Assembly: GCA_029004185.1 (NCBI GenBank)
Contig: JAQUPB010000012.1
Location: forward strand, 1-36,719
Source of the DNA: Bacteroidales bacterium
GTDB taxonomy: Bacteria; Bacteroidota; Bacteroidia; Bacteroidales; JAHJDW01
DNA: 36,719 bases
Reading direction: 5' to 3'
Within the stretch, counting starts at the first letter, position 1. Each line of letters starts with the position of its first letter. This document shows positions 7,977-16,481 of the stretch, piece after piece. The position numbers and the translations under genes were made by a program. Under the pieces are notes generated by a model. It saw nothing but the letters and a program-made list of their open reading frames with translations, was not told where the DNA came from and searched no databases.

Positions 7977-8519
7977 TTAATTATCAATTTTTAATTTATA
8001 AACATCTTTAAGGTTTCTTCCCAAACCATCATAATCCAGTCCGTATCCTATTAAAAAATCATTCGGAACATTACGACCGGCAATATCTATTTTAAAATCT
8101 TTTACAAATGAATCCGGTTTGAAAAATAATGAAACGACTTTTATTTCCGCCGGTTTATGTTCCTTAAGCTGCCTGATTATATCGTCGATTGTACTGCCGG
8201 CATCAATAATATCTTCAATAATTATTACATTTCTGCCCTTCAGATTTTCATTAATTCCTATAAGGCATTTCACTTCGTCGGTGGATTTTGTTCCCGAGTA
8301 TGAAGCAATCTTAACAAATGAAATTTCACATTCAAAATCTATGTGTTTTATTAAATCTGCGAAAAACAAAAACGAACCATTAAGAACCACCAGAAATACC
8401 GGTTTTTTGTCTTTGAATTCAGAATTTATTTTTTCTGCAATTCCTTTAACTGTCTTTTGTATTTCCTCATAACTCAGATATTTACCGAACACTTTGCCTT
8501 TTAATTTTATGCATTCCAT
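7977..8519 (-). CDS. hpt: Hypoxanthine phosphoribosyltransferase
   Basis: This 180-residue purine salvage enzyme converts hypoxanthine or guanine and PRPP into IMP or GMP. The PRPP-binding loop is IIIEDIIDAGSTIDDI, the classic acidic pair followed by DAGST. The strand VFLVVLNGSFLFFADL with its NGS turn, and the C-terminal segment NDFLIGYGLDYDGLGRNL, match the family closely. Length is normal. It is the first gene of the hpt-adk-obg group on the minus strand and diverges from purE, another purine gene; the spacer between them carries an inverted repeat. Confidence 0.95.
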   Translation of the reverse strand: MECIKLKGKVFGKYLSYEEIQKTVKGIAEKINSEFKDKKPVFLVVLNGSFLFFADLIKHIDFECEISFVKIASYSGTKSTDEVKCLIGINENLKGRNVIIIEDIIDAGSTIDDIIRQLKEHKPAEIKVVSLFFKPDSFVKDFKIDIAGRNVPNDFLIGYGLDYDGLGRNLKDVYKLKIDN

Positions 8520-8573
8520 GGGTGTTGATTATTGATTGTTGCTAATTAAACACCTGATAAATAGTTTGTCGTT

Positions 8574-8628
8574 TAAAAGTGTTTGTGGTTAGAAACAACT
8601 ACAAACTACAAACCACAAACTCTTAAAA
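8574..8628. repeat. Inverted heptamer repeat between hpt and purE
   Basis: GTTTGTGGTT (8581-8590) and AACCACAAAC (8611-8620) are perfect 10-bp arms with partial extension outward. The right arm is in 7-nt register (AACTACA AACTACA, then AACCACA AACTCTT). It lies between divergent genes, so it is not placed as a terminator. Confidence 0.7.
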
Positions 8629-8691
8629 TTATTATTTCCGCTAATATAAAACAAATTCAATAAGTGAAATTAAATTTTATTTGAATACGAA

Positions 8692-8722
8692 TTGATAATT
8701 ATTAAAAAAACAACTACGTTTG
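8692..8722 (+). promoter_or_regulatory. Bacteroidota housekeeping promoter for purE
   Basis: TTG (8692-8694), 20 nt, TACGTTTG (8715-8722) is an exact match to TTG...TAnnTTTG with ideal spacing. The predicted transcript starts just before the ATG at 8738. This rules out the in-frame TTG at 8720, which lies inside the promoter. Confidence 0.75.
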
Positions 8723-8737
8723 CATAAAATTTACGAT

Positions 8738-9253
8738 ATGGAACCAAAAGTCAGCATTATTATGGGAAGCACTTCCGATTTGCCTGTGATGGAAGAAGCC
8801 GCTAAAATTCTCGATGAATTCGGAATTCCTTTTGAAATCAATGCGCTTTCGGCACACAGAACGCCCGAGAAAGTCATGGAGTTTGCAAAAAAAGCATATT
8901 CAAAAGGAGTGAAAGTCATAATAGCAGGAGCAGGCGGAGCGGCTCATTTGCCCGGTGTTATTGCAGCCAGCACTCCGATTCCCGTTATCGGTGTTCCGAT
9001 AAAATCATCCAATTCCGTTGAAGGATGGGACTCCATTCTTTCGATTTTGCAGATGCCCTCGGGAATTCCGGTTGCCACTATGGCATTGAATGGCGCTGCA
9101 AATGCAGGTATTTTTGCCGCCCAGATTCTTGCAACAGGAAACAAAGAAATTTTAAATAAAATAGTTGCTTACAAAGAAAAGCTTAAAATAAAGATTACTA
9201 AAGCAAATGATGAACTTTCAAAAGTGAAGTATAAACACAAAGTAAAAAAATAG
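8738..9253 (+). CDS. purE: N5-carboxyaminoimidazole ribonucleotide mutase (class I PurE)
   Basis: This 171-residue enzyme of de novo purine synthesis isomerises N5-CAIR to CAIR. The family N-terminus VSIIMGSTSDLPVMEEAA, the SAHRTPE active-site loop, AGAGGAAHLPG and GVPIKSS are all present; the SAHRTP loop and length indicate the bacterial class I mutase. ATG at 8738 is chosen over the in-frame TTG at 8720 because that TTG is part of the promoter -7 element, and MEPKVSIIMGS matches relatives. The Lys-rich tail (KVKYKHKVKK) is unremarkable. A 220-bp spacer with octamer repeats separates it from dxs. Confidence 0.95.
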   Translation: MEPKVSIIMGSTSDLPVMEEAAKILDEFGIPFEINALSAHRTPEKVMEFAKKAYSKGVKVIIAGAGGAAHLPGVIAASTPIPVIGVPIKSSNSVEGWDSILSILQMPSGIPVATMALNGAANAGIFAAQILATGNKEILNKIVAYKEKLKIKITKANDELSKVKYKHKVKK

Positions 9254-9266
9254 TAAAATATACCAT

Positions 9267-9462
9267 AAACGGTTAAAAAATTAACTTTTACTTAAATAAA
9301 ATTGCTAAATTGTTTTATTGTTAAATTGCTGAAGTTAAATAAAAAATAAAATATTTAATGGATAAAACAACAATTTAACAATTTAACAATTTAACCGTTT
9401 AATGAGAAGTTCGAAATTGATTGTTTAGCATGATTTTTATCAAAATTCACAATTTCACAAAT
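9267..9462. repeat. Octamer repeat tracts and imperfect inverted repeat between purE and dxs
   Basis: Units such as AAATTGTT/AAATTGCT (about 9307-9330) are mirrored by AACAATTT AACAATTT and AACAATTT AACCGTTT (about 9369-9400). The outer arms AAACGGTTAA (9267-9276) and TTAACCGTTT (9391-9400) are perfect. ATTCACAATTTCACAAATT at 9444-9462 occurs again, exactly, at 13180-13198. Confidence 0.7.
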
Positions 9463-9473
9463 TAATTTGCCGG

Positions 9474-11384
9474 ATGAAACCTAAACCTCTTCTTGATAAG
9501 ATACAATATCCTGCGGATCTTCGCAAACTGAAGGAGGAGGAACTGCCGCAATTATGTGATGAACTCAGGGAATTTGTTATTGATGCAGTTTCAAAAAATC
9601 CTGGACATCTTGGTGCAAACCTTGGCGTGATAGAACTTACTGTTGCAATTCATTATGTTTTCAATACGCCCAACGACCTTCTTGTATGGGATGTAGGCCA
9701 TCAGGCATATGCTCATAAAATACTCACGGGACGCAAAGAATTATTTTCTACAAACCGTACATATAAAGGAATAAGCGGTTTTCCGCGTATGTCTGAAAGC
9801 GAATACGATTGCTTCGGAACAGGGCATTCTTCAACTTCAATTTCTGCTGTGCTCGGAATGGCAGTTGCATCAAGGCATAGCAATGATAAAGAAAGAAACC
9901 ATATCGCAGTAATCGGCGACGGTTCACTGACAGGGGGAATGGCCTTTGAAGCACTGAACCATGCAGGAGTCGAAAATGCAAATGTTCTGGTAATACTTAA
10001 TGATAACCAGATGGCAATTGACCAGAATGTAGGAGCATTGAAAGAATATTTAACCGACATTACAACATCACATGCTTACAACAGAGTTAAAACAAATGTA
10101 TGGAACTTATTGAGTGCATACAGAAATATAGGGGTTTTCCTTCGTTCGGTTTTACAGAAAATCGGAAGAGGATTAAAATCTTCTCTTCTGAAACAAAGTA
10201 ATCTGTTCGAATCGTTAAACCTTAGATATTTCGGACCGGTTGACGGACACGATGTTAACAGATTGGTTAAAATCCTGAGTGATTTAAAAGATATTAAAGG
10301 TCCGAAAATTCTTCATGTGCTCACATTGAAAGGAAAAGGTTTTGATAAAGCCGAAAAAGACCAGATAAAGTGGCATGCACCGGGATATTTTGATAAGAAA
10401 ACGGGAGAAATAATTGTTTCAACTGTTAAAGAGCCGGGACCTCCGAAATATCAGGACGTTTTCGGTGAAACTATTCTCAAGCTTGCTGAAATGAATTCTC
10501 AGATAGTGGCTGTAACACCTGCAATGGCTACCGGCAGTTCATTAAATATTATGACTGATAAAATGCCTGAAAGGGTTTTTGATGTCGGTATTGCCGAACA
10601 GCACGCAGTTACTTTTTCTGCAGGTATGGCTAACCGCGGATTGATTCCGTTTTGCAATATTTATTCTTCATTCATTCAGAGAGCCTACGACCAGATAATT
10701 CATGATGTTGCTCTTCAAAATCTTCATGTTGTTTTTTGTCTCGACAGAGCCGGACTTGTCGGCGAAGACGGAGCAACGCATCACGGCTTATTCGATATTG
10801 CATATATGAACTGCATTCCGAATATGATAGTTTCTTCGCCAATGAATGAAGAAGAGTTGCGGAATCTTATGTACACAGCTCAGCTGAAAAACAACGGACC
10901 ATTCAGCATACGCTATCCGCGCGGAAGAGGAGTGATGACCGACTGGAGAAAACCTTTTAATGAAATTCCAATCGGCAAAGGCAGGAAAATTTGTGATGGC
11001 AAGGATATTGCCGTCCTTTCAATCGGACATATCGGAAATAATATTTCGAAAATTTATAACAGACTGAAAAATGAAGGATTGAACATAGCTCATTATGATA
11101 TGCGTTTTGTGAAACCTCTTGATGAAGAAATATTGAATCATGTTTTCTCGAATTACGAAAAAATAATTACTGTTGAAGATGGCGTGATTAAAGGCGGATT
11201 TGGAAGTGTTGTGCTCGACTATGCAAATGAAAAAAAATATAAAGGCGATATTCTTAAACTTGGAATTCCTGATTATTTTGTTGAACAGGGAACCATTGAG
11301 GAACTTCAGGAAGAGTGTGAACTCGACCCCGAGGGAATTTTTAATAAAATAAAATCCTTTACTTTAAGTAAAATAATTCACTGA
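9474..11384 (+). CDS. dxs: 1-deoxy-D-xylulose-5-phosphate synthase
   Basis: This 636-residue, thiamine diphosphate-dependent enzyme condenses pyruvate and glyceraldehyde 3-phosphate, the first step of the MEP isoprenoid pathway. The N-terminal TPP-binding domain shows DVGHQAYAHKILTGR, GTGHSSTSISAVLGMA, the metal/TPP motif GDGSLTGGMAFEALNHAG (from about residue 148) and LNDNQMAID. The pyrimidine-binding domain has GIAEQHAVTFSAGMA, and the transketolase C-terminal domain has EDGVIKGGFGS. Length is normal and the frame intact. No strong promoter is visible, so it may be read from purE or from a weak local signal. It lies next to ilvE, which has no pathway link. Confidence 0.97.
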   Translation: MKPKPLLDKIQYPADLRKLKEEELPQLCDELREFVIDAVSKNPGHLGANLGVIELTVAIHYVFNTPNDLLVWDVGHQAYAHKILTGRKELFSTNRTYKGISGFPRMSESEYDCFGTGHSSTSISAVLGMAVASRHSNDKERNHIAVIGDGSLTGGMAFEALNHAGVENANVLVILNDNQMAIDQNVGALKEYLTDITTSHAYNRVKTNVWNLLSAYRNIGVFLRSVLQKIGRGLKSSLLKQSNLFESLNLRYFGPVDGHDVNRLVKILSDLKDIKGPKILHVLTLKGKGFDKAEKDQIKWHAPGYFDKKTGEIIVSTVKEPGPPKYQDVFGETILKLAEMNSQIVAVTPAMATGSSLNIMTDKMPERVFDVGIAEQHAVTFSAGMANRGLIPFCNIYSSFIQRAYDQIIHDVALQNLHVVFCLDRAGLVGEDGATHHGLFDIAYMNCIPNMIVSSPMNEEELRNLMYTAQLKNNGPFSIRYPRGRGVMTDWRKPFNEIPIGKGRKICDGKDIAVLSIGHIGNNISKIYNRLKNEGLNIAHYDMRFVKPLDEEILNHVFSNYEKIITVEDGVIKGGFGSVVLDYANEKKYKGDILKLGIPDYFVEQGTIEELQEECELDPEGIFNKIKSFTLSKIIH

Positions 11385-11432
11385 TTACCCTGTAGGATTC
11401 AAAACCAAAGAATTAAGCTTATTATCTTTAAT

Positions 11433-11523
11433 GTTCTTTTTGTCTTGACACAAAAAGAACCAAAAAGGTCAAGAAAATCTGATGCTTCGCCCCACAAGGC
11501 AAACGTACCCTCGCCAGATTTTC
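11433..11523 (+). repeat. Pseudoknot-forming intergenic repeat, copy 1
   Basis: Helix A pairs GTTCTTTTTGT (11433-11443) with ACAAAAAGAAC (11450-11460). Its loop CTTGAC (11444-11449) pairs with GTCAAG (11468-11473), helix B, giving an H-type pseudoknot. Helix C pairs GAAAATCTG (11473-11481) with CAGATTTTC (11515-11523). Copy 2 at 13014 keeps all three helices with compensatory base changes. Strand sense is not proven; the plus strand is described. Confidence 0.75.
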
Positions 11524-11717
11524 CGGCCTACGCGCTAAAGTTATTTTAAGAAACAAACTCTCAAACAGTCTAAATATAAGTTAAGTAAAACCATTAAAAC
11601 CTTTAGTGTTTTTACTTACTTTGTCATTATTTTTTCAAATATGTTTGAATTGGAAAAATATTTTTTTTAATTTTATAATATTATTGTCCGACTAATTTTA
11701 AAAATAATTGTTTAAAA

Positions 11718-11808
11718 TCAGGACTAAAGTCCAAAATGTGTAAATACATTAACCCCGACCTTAAGGCCGGGGTTATAAAACCAGCTGCAAATGGGCTTTA
11801 GCCCTGAT
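11718..11808. repeat. Multi-hairpin palindromic element, REP-like
   Basis: Three palindromes lie in a row: GGACTAAAGTCC (11722-11733), AACCCCG...CGGGGTT (about 11751-11774) and GGGCTTTAGCCC (about 11794-11805). The outer ends ATCAGG and CCTGAT pair with each other. The GGGCTTTAGCCC core recurs in the element at 17284-17420. Confidence 0.7.
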
Positions 11809-11862
11809 ATGAAATTTTATCAGGCAATAATAATTTTATAAATAATTTTAAAACTTTAAAAC

Positions 11863-12888
11863 ATGGCAAACAATATTGATTGGGGAAATCTCTCATTCGG
11901 TTATTTCAAAACCGATTTTAATGTTCGCAGTTATTTCAAAAATGGTAAATGGGGCGAACTCGAAACCACCGATTCGGAAACAATAAACATTCATATGGCT
12001 GCAACATGCCTTCATTACGGGCAGGAAGCATTTGAAGGATTAAAAGCATTCAGGGGAAAGGACAACAAAATAAGAATTTTCAGATGGGAAGAAAACTGGA
12101 AGCGAATGTTGAATTCCGCAAAAGGCGTTATGATGGCTGAAGTTCCGCAGGAGTTATTCAAAAAGGCAATCTTTACTGCTGTTAAATTAAATTCAAAGTA
12201 CGTTCCTCCGATGGAATCCGGAGCTGCGTTATACATCCGTCCTTTGCTCGTCGGAACCGGCGAACAGGTTGGCGTGAAAGCTGCGACAGAATATTTGTTT
12301 CTGGTTTTTGTTACTCCCGTTGGTCCTTATTTTAAAGAGGGATTTAAACCTGTGAGCATTCAGATTGTTAAGGACTGCGACCGCGCTGCACCGCTTGGAA
12401 CAGGTAACATAAAAGTCGGCGGAAATTATGCCGCGAGTTTGAAATCGCTCGGCAGAGCACATAATGAAGGATTCTCAACTGTTTTATATCTTGATGCAAA
12501 AGAAAAAAAATATATTGATGAAGCAGGTCCTGCTAATTTTTTCGCTATAAAAGGCAAGAAATATATAACACCCGAATCAACATCAATACTCCCTTCAATA
12601 ACAAACATGAGTCTGGTGGAACTTGCAAAAGACATGGGATTACAGGTTGAAAGAAGAAAAGTACAACTTGAAGAATTAAGCGAATTTGATGAAGTGGGTG
12701 CTTGCGGTACAGCGGCTGTCATATCACCAATTAAGAAAATTGTCGACAGAGAAACAGGAAAGGAATATGTTTATTGCAAAGACGGAAAAGCAGGAATAAT
12801 TTCAACAAAACTTTATGATAAATTAAGAGCCATCCAGTATGGCGAAGAACCTGACAAATACGGATGGGTTAGTGTTGTGGAAGAATAA
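11863..12888 (+). CDS. ilvE: Branched-chain amino acid aminotransferase
   Basis: This 341-residue, PLP-dependent fold-type IV transaminase interconverts Leu, Ile and Val with their 2-oxoacids using glutamate/2-oxoglutarate. The substrate-side motif HYGQEAFEGLKAFRG and the arginine motif ALYIRPLLVGTG are present. PLP Lys184 sits in GNIKVGGNYAAS. The residues EAGPANFFAI follow, and GTAAVISPI lies near the end. The sequence is of the longer, eukaryote-like BCAT branch (KVGGNYAAS) common in Bacteroidota. It stands alone, between two repeat-rich spacers, with no other ilv or leu genes and no visible leader peptide. Confidence 0.95.
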   Translation: MANNIDWGNLSFGYFKTDFNVRSYFKNGKWGELETTDSETINIHMAATCLHYGQEAFEGLKAFRGKDNKIRIFRWEENWKRMLNSAKGVMMAEVPQELFKKAIFTAVKLNSKYVPPMESGAALYIRPLLVGTGEQVGVKAATEYLFLVFVTPVGPYFKEGFKPVSIQIVKDCDRAAPLGTGNIKVGGNYAASLKSLGRAHNEGFSTVLYLDAKEKKYIDEAGPANFFAIKGKKYITPESTSILPSITNMSLVELAKDMGLQVERRKVQLEELSEFDEVGACGTAAVISPIKKIVDRETGKEYVYCKDGKAGIISTKLYDKLRAIQYGEEPDKYGWVSVVEE

Positions 12889-13357
12889 AAAATATCAATT
12901 TCCAAAATTGGTTTATTGAGTATTAATGTCGCATTGTATAGTTTTGACATTATCTTTTATGCTTTTATTTTACATCGCAAAAAAAGGTAAAATCATTTAA
13001 AGAAATTTTATTTGTTACTTTTGTCTTGGCACAAAAGTAACCAAAAAGCCAAGAGAATTTGACGCTATACGGTATTTCATAGTTTTGTTTCTATCTGTCG
13101 TTGTTACGCCAAATTCTCGCGTTCTTTGTAAAGTAAAAAATTAAGCCCTAAAATTTAAAAATTTCTCACCACTCCACAAATTCACAATTTCACAAATTGG
13201 TTGCTTTTATTGGATGCTTTTTTTTATTGATTTAAAAAGTGTTGGAACGATTCTTTTATACACGAAATAACTCTCTTCAGAAAAAATAATTAATTTTGTT
13301 TTATATATTGCATTTAATTTTGATTTGATAAAGCACAAAAAGCAGAAAAGGTTAATT
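12889..13357. other. 469-bp ilvE/glf spacer with pseudoknot repeat
   Basis: No gene was found. It contains the second pseudoknot repeat (13014-13118) and the octamer tract ATTCACAATTTCACAAATT (13180-13198), identical to the one before dxs. The last 100 bp are AT-rich, with two TAATTTTG motifs (13291-13298 and 13315-13322) but no TTG at the ideal distance. Confidence 0.65.
13014..13118 (+). repeat. Pseudoknot-forming intergenic repeat, copy 2
   Basis: Helix A pairs GTTACTTTTGT (13014-13024) with ACAAAAGTAAC (13031-13041). The loop CTTGGC (13025-13030) pairs with GCCAAG (13048-13053). Helix C pairs GAGAATTTG (13053-13061) with CAAATTCTC (13110-13118). Relative to copy 1, substitutions occur on both sides of each helix and keep pairing. 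The interior between the arms of helix C differs almost completely. Confidence 0.75.
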
Positions 13358-14461
13358 GTGGAAAAATACGATTTTTTAATAGTTGGTTCGGGATTATTCG
13401 GCTCAACATTTGCCTGCAAAGCTAAAGAATCAGGAAAAAACTGCCTGGTGATTGATAAGCGCGGCCATGTCGGAGGGAATGTTTTTTGTGAAAAAATTGA
13501 AAATATAAACGTTCATAAATACGGAGCTCATATATTTCACACTTCCGATAAATATGTCTGGGATTTCGTGAATAAAATTGTCCCGTTCAATAATTATCGC
13601 CATTCAGTATTGGCAAATAATAAAGGAAGGATTTATAATTTGCCTTTCAATATGAATACTTTTTATCAGCTCTGGGGCGTGACAACTCCCAAAGAAGCAA
13701 AGGACAGAATAGAAGAACAAAGGAAAGCATCGGGCATAACTAACCCGAAAAACCTGGAAGAGCAAGCTGTTTTTATTGTTGGCAAAGATATTTATGAAAC
13801 ACTTATAAAAGAATACACTGAAAAGCAATGGGGACGTAAAGCAACGGAGCTACCACCTTTTATTATTGAAAGAATACCTGTTCGTTTTGTTTATGATAAT
13901 AATTACTACAACGACACTTATCAGGGAATACCAATTGGAGGTTATAATAAATTAACAGAAGGTTTGCTGGCAGGAATTGAAGTCCGTTTAAACTCTGATT
14001 ATTTTCAGCACCGTAATGAATTAAACAGACAAGCAAAAAACATTGTATTTACGGGCTGTATAGATGAATACTTTGATTATAAGTTCGGCAAACTGGATTA
14101 CAGAAGTCTGCGGTTTGAAACTGAAATCATCAACAGCGATAACTTTCAGGGATGCTCCGTTGTTAACTACAGCGATGCTGAAACTCCTTTTACCCGAATT
14201 ATTGAGCACAAGCATTTTGAATACGGCACCCAACCCAAAACGGTTATTACCCGCGAATTTTCAGAAAAATGCGAGAAGAATTCTGAAAAATATTACCCGA
14301 TAAATGATGCGAGAAACAATAGTATTTTTGAAAAATATAATAAATCGACTCGTAACGAAAAAAGCACTTTTTTTGGCGGCAGGCTGGCAGAGTACAAATA
14401 TTATGATATGAATCAGGTTGTGGAGAAAGCTTTGAAATTGGCAAAAAAGATTTTATCATGA
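13358..14461 (+). CDS. glf: UDP-galactopyranose mutase
   Basis: This flavoenzyme (367 residues from GTG 13358) converts UDP-galactopyranose to UDP-galactofuranose, the donor for Galf-containing glycans. The FAD-binding Rossmann motif DFLIVGSGLFGSTFA is followed by VIDKRGHVGGNV. Family signatures VHKYGAHIFHTSDKYVWDFV, YTEKQWGRKATELPPFI and GIPIGGYNKLTEGLL are present. An upstream in-frame TTG at 13325 would add 11 Lys-rich residues not seen in relatives, so GTG is preferred; the choice is not certain. It overlaps the next gene by 4 bp (ATGA), implying translational coupling with a membrane glycosyltransferase. Confidence 0.93.
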   Translation: MEKYDFLIVGSGLFGSTFACKAKESGKNCLVIDKRGHVGGNVFCEKIENINVHKYGAHIFHTSDKYVWDFVNKIVPFNNYRHSVLANNKGRIYNLPFNMNTFYQLWGVTTPKEAKDRIEEQRKASGITNPKNLEEQAVFIVGKDIYETLIKEYTEKQWGRKATELPPFIIERIPVRFVYDNNYYNDTYQGIPIGGYNKLTEGLLAGIEVRLNSDYFQHRNELNRQAKNIVFTGCIDEYFDYKFGKLDYRSLRFETEIINSDNFQGCSVVNYSDAETPFTRIIEHKHFEYGTQPKTVITREFSEKCEKNSEKYYPINDARNNSIFEKYNKSTRNEKSTFFGGRLAEYKYYDMNQVVEKALKLAKKILS

Positions 14462-15600
14462 AAATTGCAGATCTTATAAATTCAGAAACTTCATCTATTA
14501 ACAAGTCAAAGTTTCTGATCATTGTTTTTCTCGGTGTTATCCTGCGGCTTTTAGCGATGACGCAGGGAAAAAATTTCGATTTTGATTCTTTTAAAATTGT
14601 CGGAGAGATTGTAAATAATGGTGGTAACGTTTATGCCGAGACATACAGATATAATTATGCTCCGGTATTTTCAATTCTTCTGGGATCGTTTTATTATATT
14701 TCTTCCTTTTTTGAAAATCAGATTTATGCTTATAGAATTCTCATAGTTTGTTTTCTGACTTGTTTTGATATTGCTTTAGCGCTTTTGCTTTATAAAAAGT
14801 ACAAGAAAATGAGCATAGCCGCACTGTTCTTATTAAATCCTGTTTCGATAATTATAACAGGATTTCATAACCAGTTTGATAATGTTGCAGTATTCATAGG
14901 GTATCTGGGATGTTTGTTGATTAACGATAAAAATGAATCTTTTACAAAAAAAGATATTGTGCCGGTATTGCTTCTGTCATTATCATTAATAACAAAACAT
15001 TTGCTGTTTATTTTTCCGTTATGGATACTTTTCAATCAAAATCTTCCGAAGAGAAAGAAAATTATTTATGCAGTAATTCCGGTAATGTTATTTCTTCTTT
15101 CATTTGTTCCATACCTGCACAACGGATATGAGGGGATAATAAAAAATGTTTTTTTGTATCAGTCAAAAAACAACTTTCCCTTAATTCACATATTTTTTAA
15201 GGGGCTTCACATTGAAAGTTCATACATCTTTTGTTTTATCATTTTAATGGTATTGTTGGGTTATCTGACAAGAAAGAAGCGGTTTGAAGAACAGATTTTA
15301 TTTTATTTCCTGGGCCTTGTATGCTTCACTTCAGGCATGGCAAATCAATACCTTGCAGTTCCGGTTATATCAATATGTATTTTTGGCGGGTTTTTAAAAT
15401 ATTTCTATTTTACATTAACGGGATTATATTTGATTCTTGATTCGGATGGATTTAACCTTCGTTCTCTGTTTAGCAATAACGAAGTGGTGTCGTGGTTTAT
15501 GAAAGATGCAGGATTTGCCATTGCTGCATGGACTATCTTTATTATTATACTTTACAGATTGCTGAATCCAATCAGATATGATGAACTTATTAATAAATAA
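14458..15600 (+). CDS. Polytopic membrane glycosyltransferase, GT-C type
   Basis: This 380-residue, very hydrophobic protein has about ten membrane segments. An early acidic motif after the first segment (NFDFDSFKIVGEIV) and the pattern NYAPVFSILLGSFYYI resemble GT-C glycosyltransferases. So does LNPVSIIITGFHNQFDNVAV, as in mannosyltransferases of the PIG-M, ALG6/8 and DUF2029 type. Such enzymes transfer a sugar from a polyprenyl-phosphate carrier on the outer side of the inner membrane. The gene starts within the glf stop codon, and a GT2 gene that could make the carrier-linked sugar follows 65 bp later. The transferred sugar is unknown. Confidence 0.7.
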   Translation: MKIADLINSETSSINKSKFLIIVFLGVILRLLAMTQGKNFDFDSFKIVGEIVNNGGNVYAETYRYNYAPVFSILLGSFYYISSFFENQIYAYRILIVCFLTCFDIALALLLYKKYKKMSIAALFLLNPVSIIITGFHNQFDNVAVFIGYLGCLLINDKNESFTKKDIVPVLLLSLSLITKHLLFIFPLWILFNQNLPKRKKIIYAVIPVMLFLLSFVPYLHNGYEGIIKNVFLYQSKNNFPLIHIFFKGLHIESSYIFCFIILMVLLGYLTRKKRFEEQILFYFLGLVCFTSGMANQYLAVPVISICIFGGFLKYFYFTLTGLYLILDSDGFNLRSLFSNNEVVSWFMKDAGFAIAAWTIFIIILYRLLNPIRYDELINK

Positions 15601-15665
15601 AGTTTTATTTTCCTCACTAAAACAATATAGCTATTTGTAATTATTCAATAGAAAAATAAAAGGGA

Positions 15666-16376
15666 ATGGACAATGTTTATGTAGTAATGCCGGCATACAA
15701 TGAAGAAGAAAACATTGCGAATGTTATAAGTCAATGGTACCCTGTTATTGATAAAATCGGGAATGGAAGTAAATTTGTAATTGTTGATGACGGCAGTAAA
15801 GATGCGACCTTTGAAAAAATGCAGTCATTAAAAAGCAAATATCCTTTATTGGTGCCGATAACAAAAATTAATTCGGGTCACGGCGCTACATGCACCTTTG
15901 CATATGACTATGCCATTAAAAACAATGCGGATTATATTTTTCAAACTGACTCTGACGGACAAACAGAACCTGATGAATTCTGGCAATTTTGGGAATTAAG
16001 AAATGAGTATGATTTTATTATAGGTTCACGAAAAAAACGAAAAGATGGATTTAGCAGAATTATAGTGGCAAAGGTTTTGAAATTGTTTGTGTTTTTTATG
16101 ATGGGAGTCTTCATTGAAGATGCCAACACTCCATTCAGATTGATGAAGCGAAGCGTTTTGGAAAAGTATTTCAAACTTATTCCTGATAATTTCTTTTTAT
16201 CAAATGTTTTGATTAGCTGCATTTTTATTCTTAAAAATGAAAAGTGCAAGTGGATTCCAATCACTTTTAAAGGCAGGCAGAGTGGCACAAATTCAATTAA
16301 TTTAATAAGGATTTTTGTAATCGGATTAAAATCAATCAGGGATTTTAAAATTGCAAAAACCAATATAAATGCATAA
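15666..16376 (+). CDS. GT2 glycosyltransferase, polyprenyl-phosphate sugar synthase-like
   Basis: This 236-residue GT-A fold enzyme is close in pattern to dolichyl-phosphate mannose synthase. Motifs are VVMPAYNEEENIANVI at the N-terminus, the nucleotide-binding IVDDGSKD and the metal-binding QTDSDGQTEPDEF. One hydrophobic stretch (VLKLFVFFMMGVFI) may dip into the membrane. Family members load a hexose onto polyprenyl phosphate at the cytoplasmic face. It follows glf and a GT-C glycosyltransferase, a sensible donor/acceptor set for a lipid-linked or surface glycan. The ATG is preceded by AAAAGGGA, one of the few purine-rich leaders in the window. Confidence 0.85.
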   Translation: MDNVYVVMPAYNEEENIANVISQWYPVIDKIGNGSKFVIVDDGSKDATFEKMQSLKSKYPLLVPITKINSGHGATCTFAYDYAIKNNADYIFQTDSDGQTEPDEFWQFWELRNEYDFIIGSRKKRKDGFSRIIVAKVLKLFVFFMMGVFIEDANTPFRLMKRSVLEKYFKLIPDNFFLSNVLISCIFILKNEKCKWIPITFKGRQSGTNSINLIRIFVIGLKSIRDFKIAKTNINA

Positions 16377-16425
16377 GAAAACTGTTTTTATCTTCCTGTA
16401 TACGTGTATTCTATTTGGTTCCTGA

Positions 16426-16455
16426 TTGAAATTATTAATTATTATATTATATTTG
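16426..16455 (+). promoter_or_regulatory. Bacteroidota housekeeping promoter for the HEAT-like gene
   Basis: TTG (16426-16428), 19 nt, TATATTTG (16448-16455). The predicted transcript begins shortly before ATG 16482, which rules out in-frame starts upstream of the promoter, such as 16404. Confidence 0.75.
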
Positions 16456-16481
16456 AATTTATTTTTCTAAAACATACAGCT

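Larger units (their letters stand above)
11385..11862. other. 478-bp dxs/ilvE spacer with two structured repeat elements
   Basis: No gene was found. The spacer carries a pseudoknot-forming repeat (11433-11523) and a multi-hairpin palindromic element (11718-11808), separated by AT-rich sequence. Both have relatives elsewhere in the window. Confidence 0.7.

Noticed and set aside
13291..13322. Two TAATTTTG motifs as a glf promoter
   Set aside because: No TTG lies 19-21 nt upstream of either, and the region is very AT-rich. They are mentioned only as part of the spacer.
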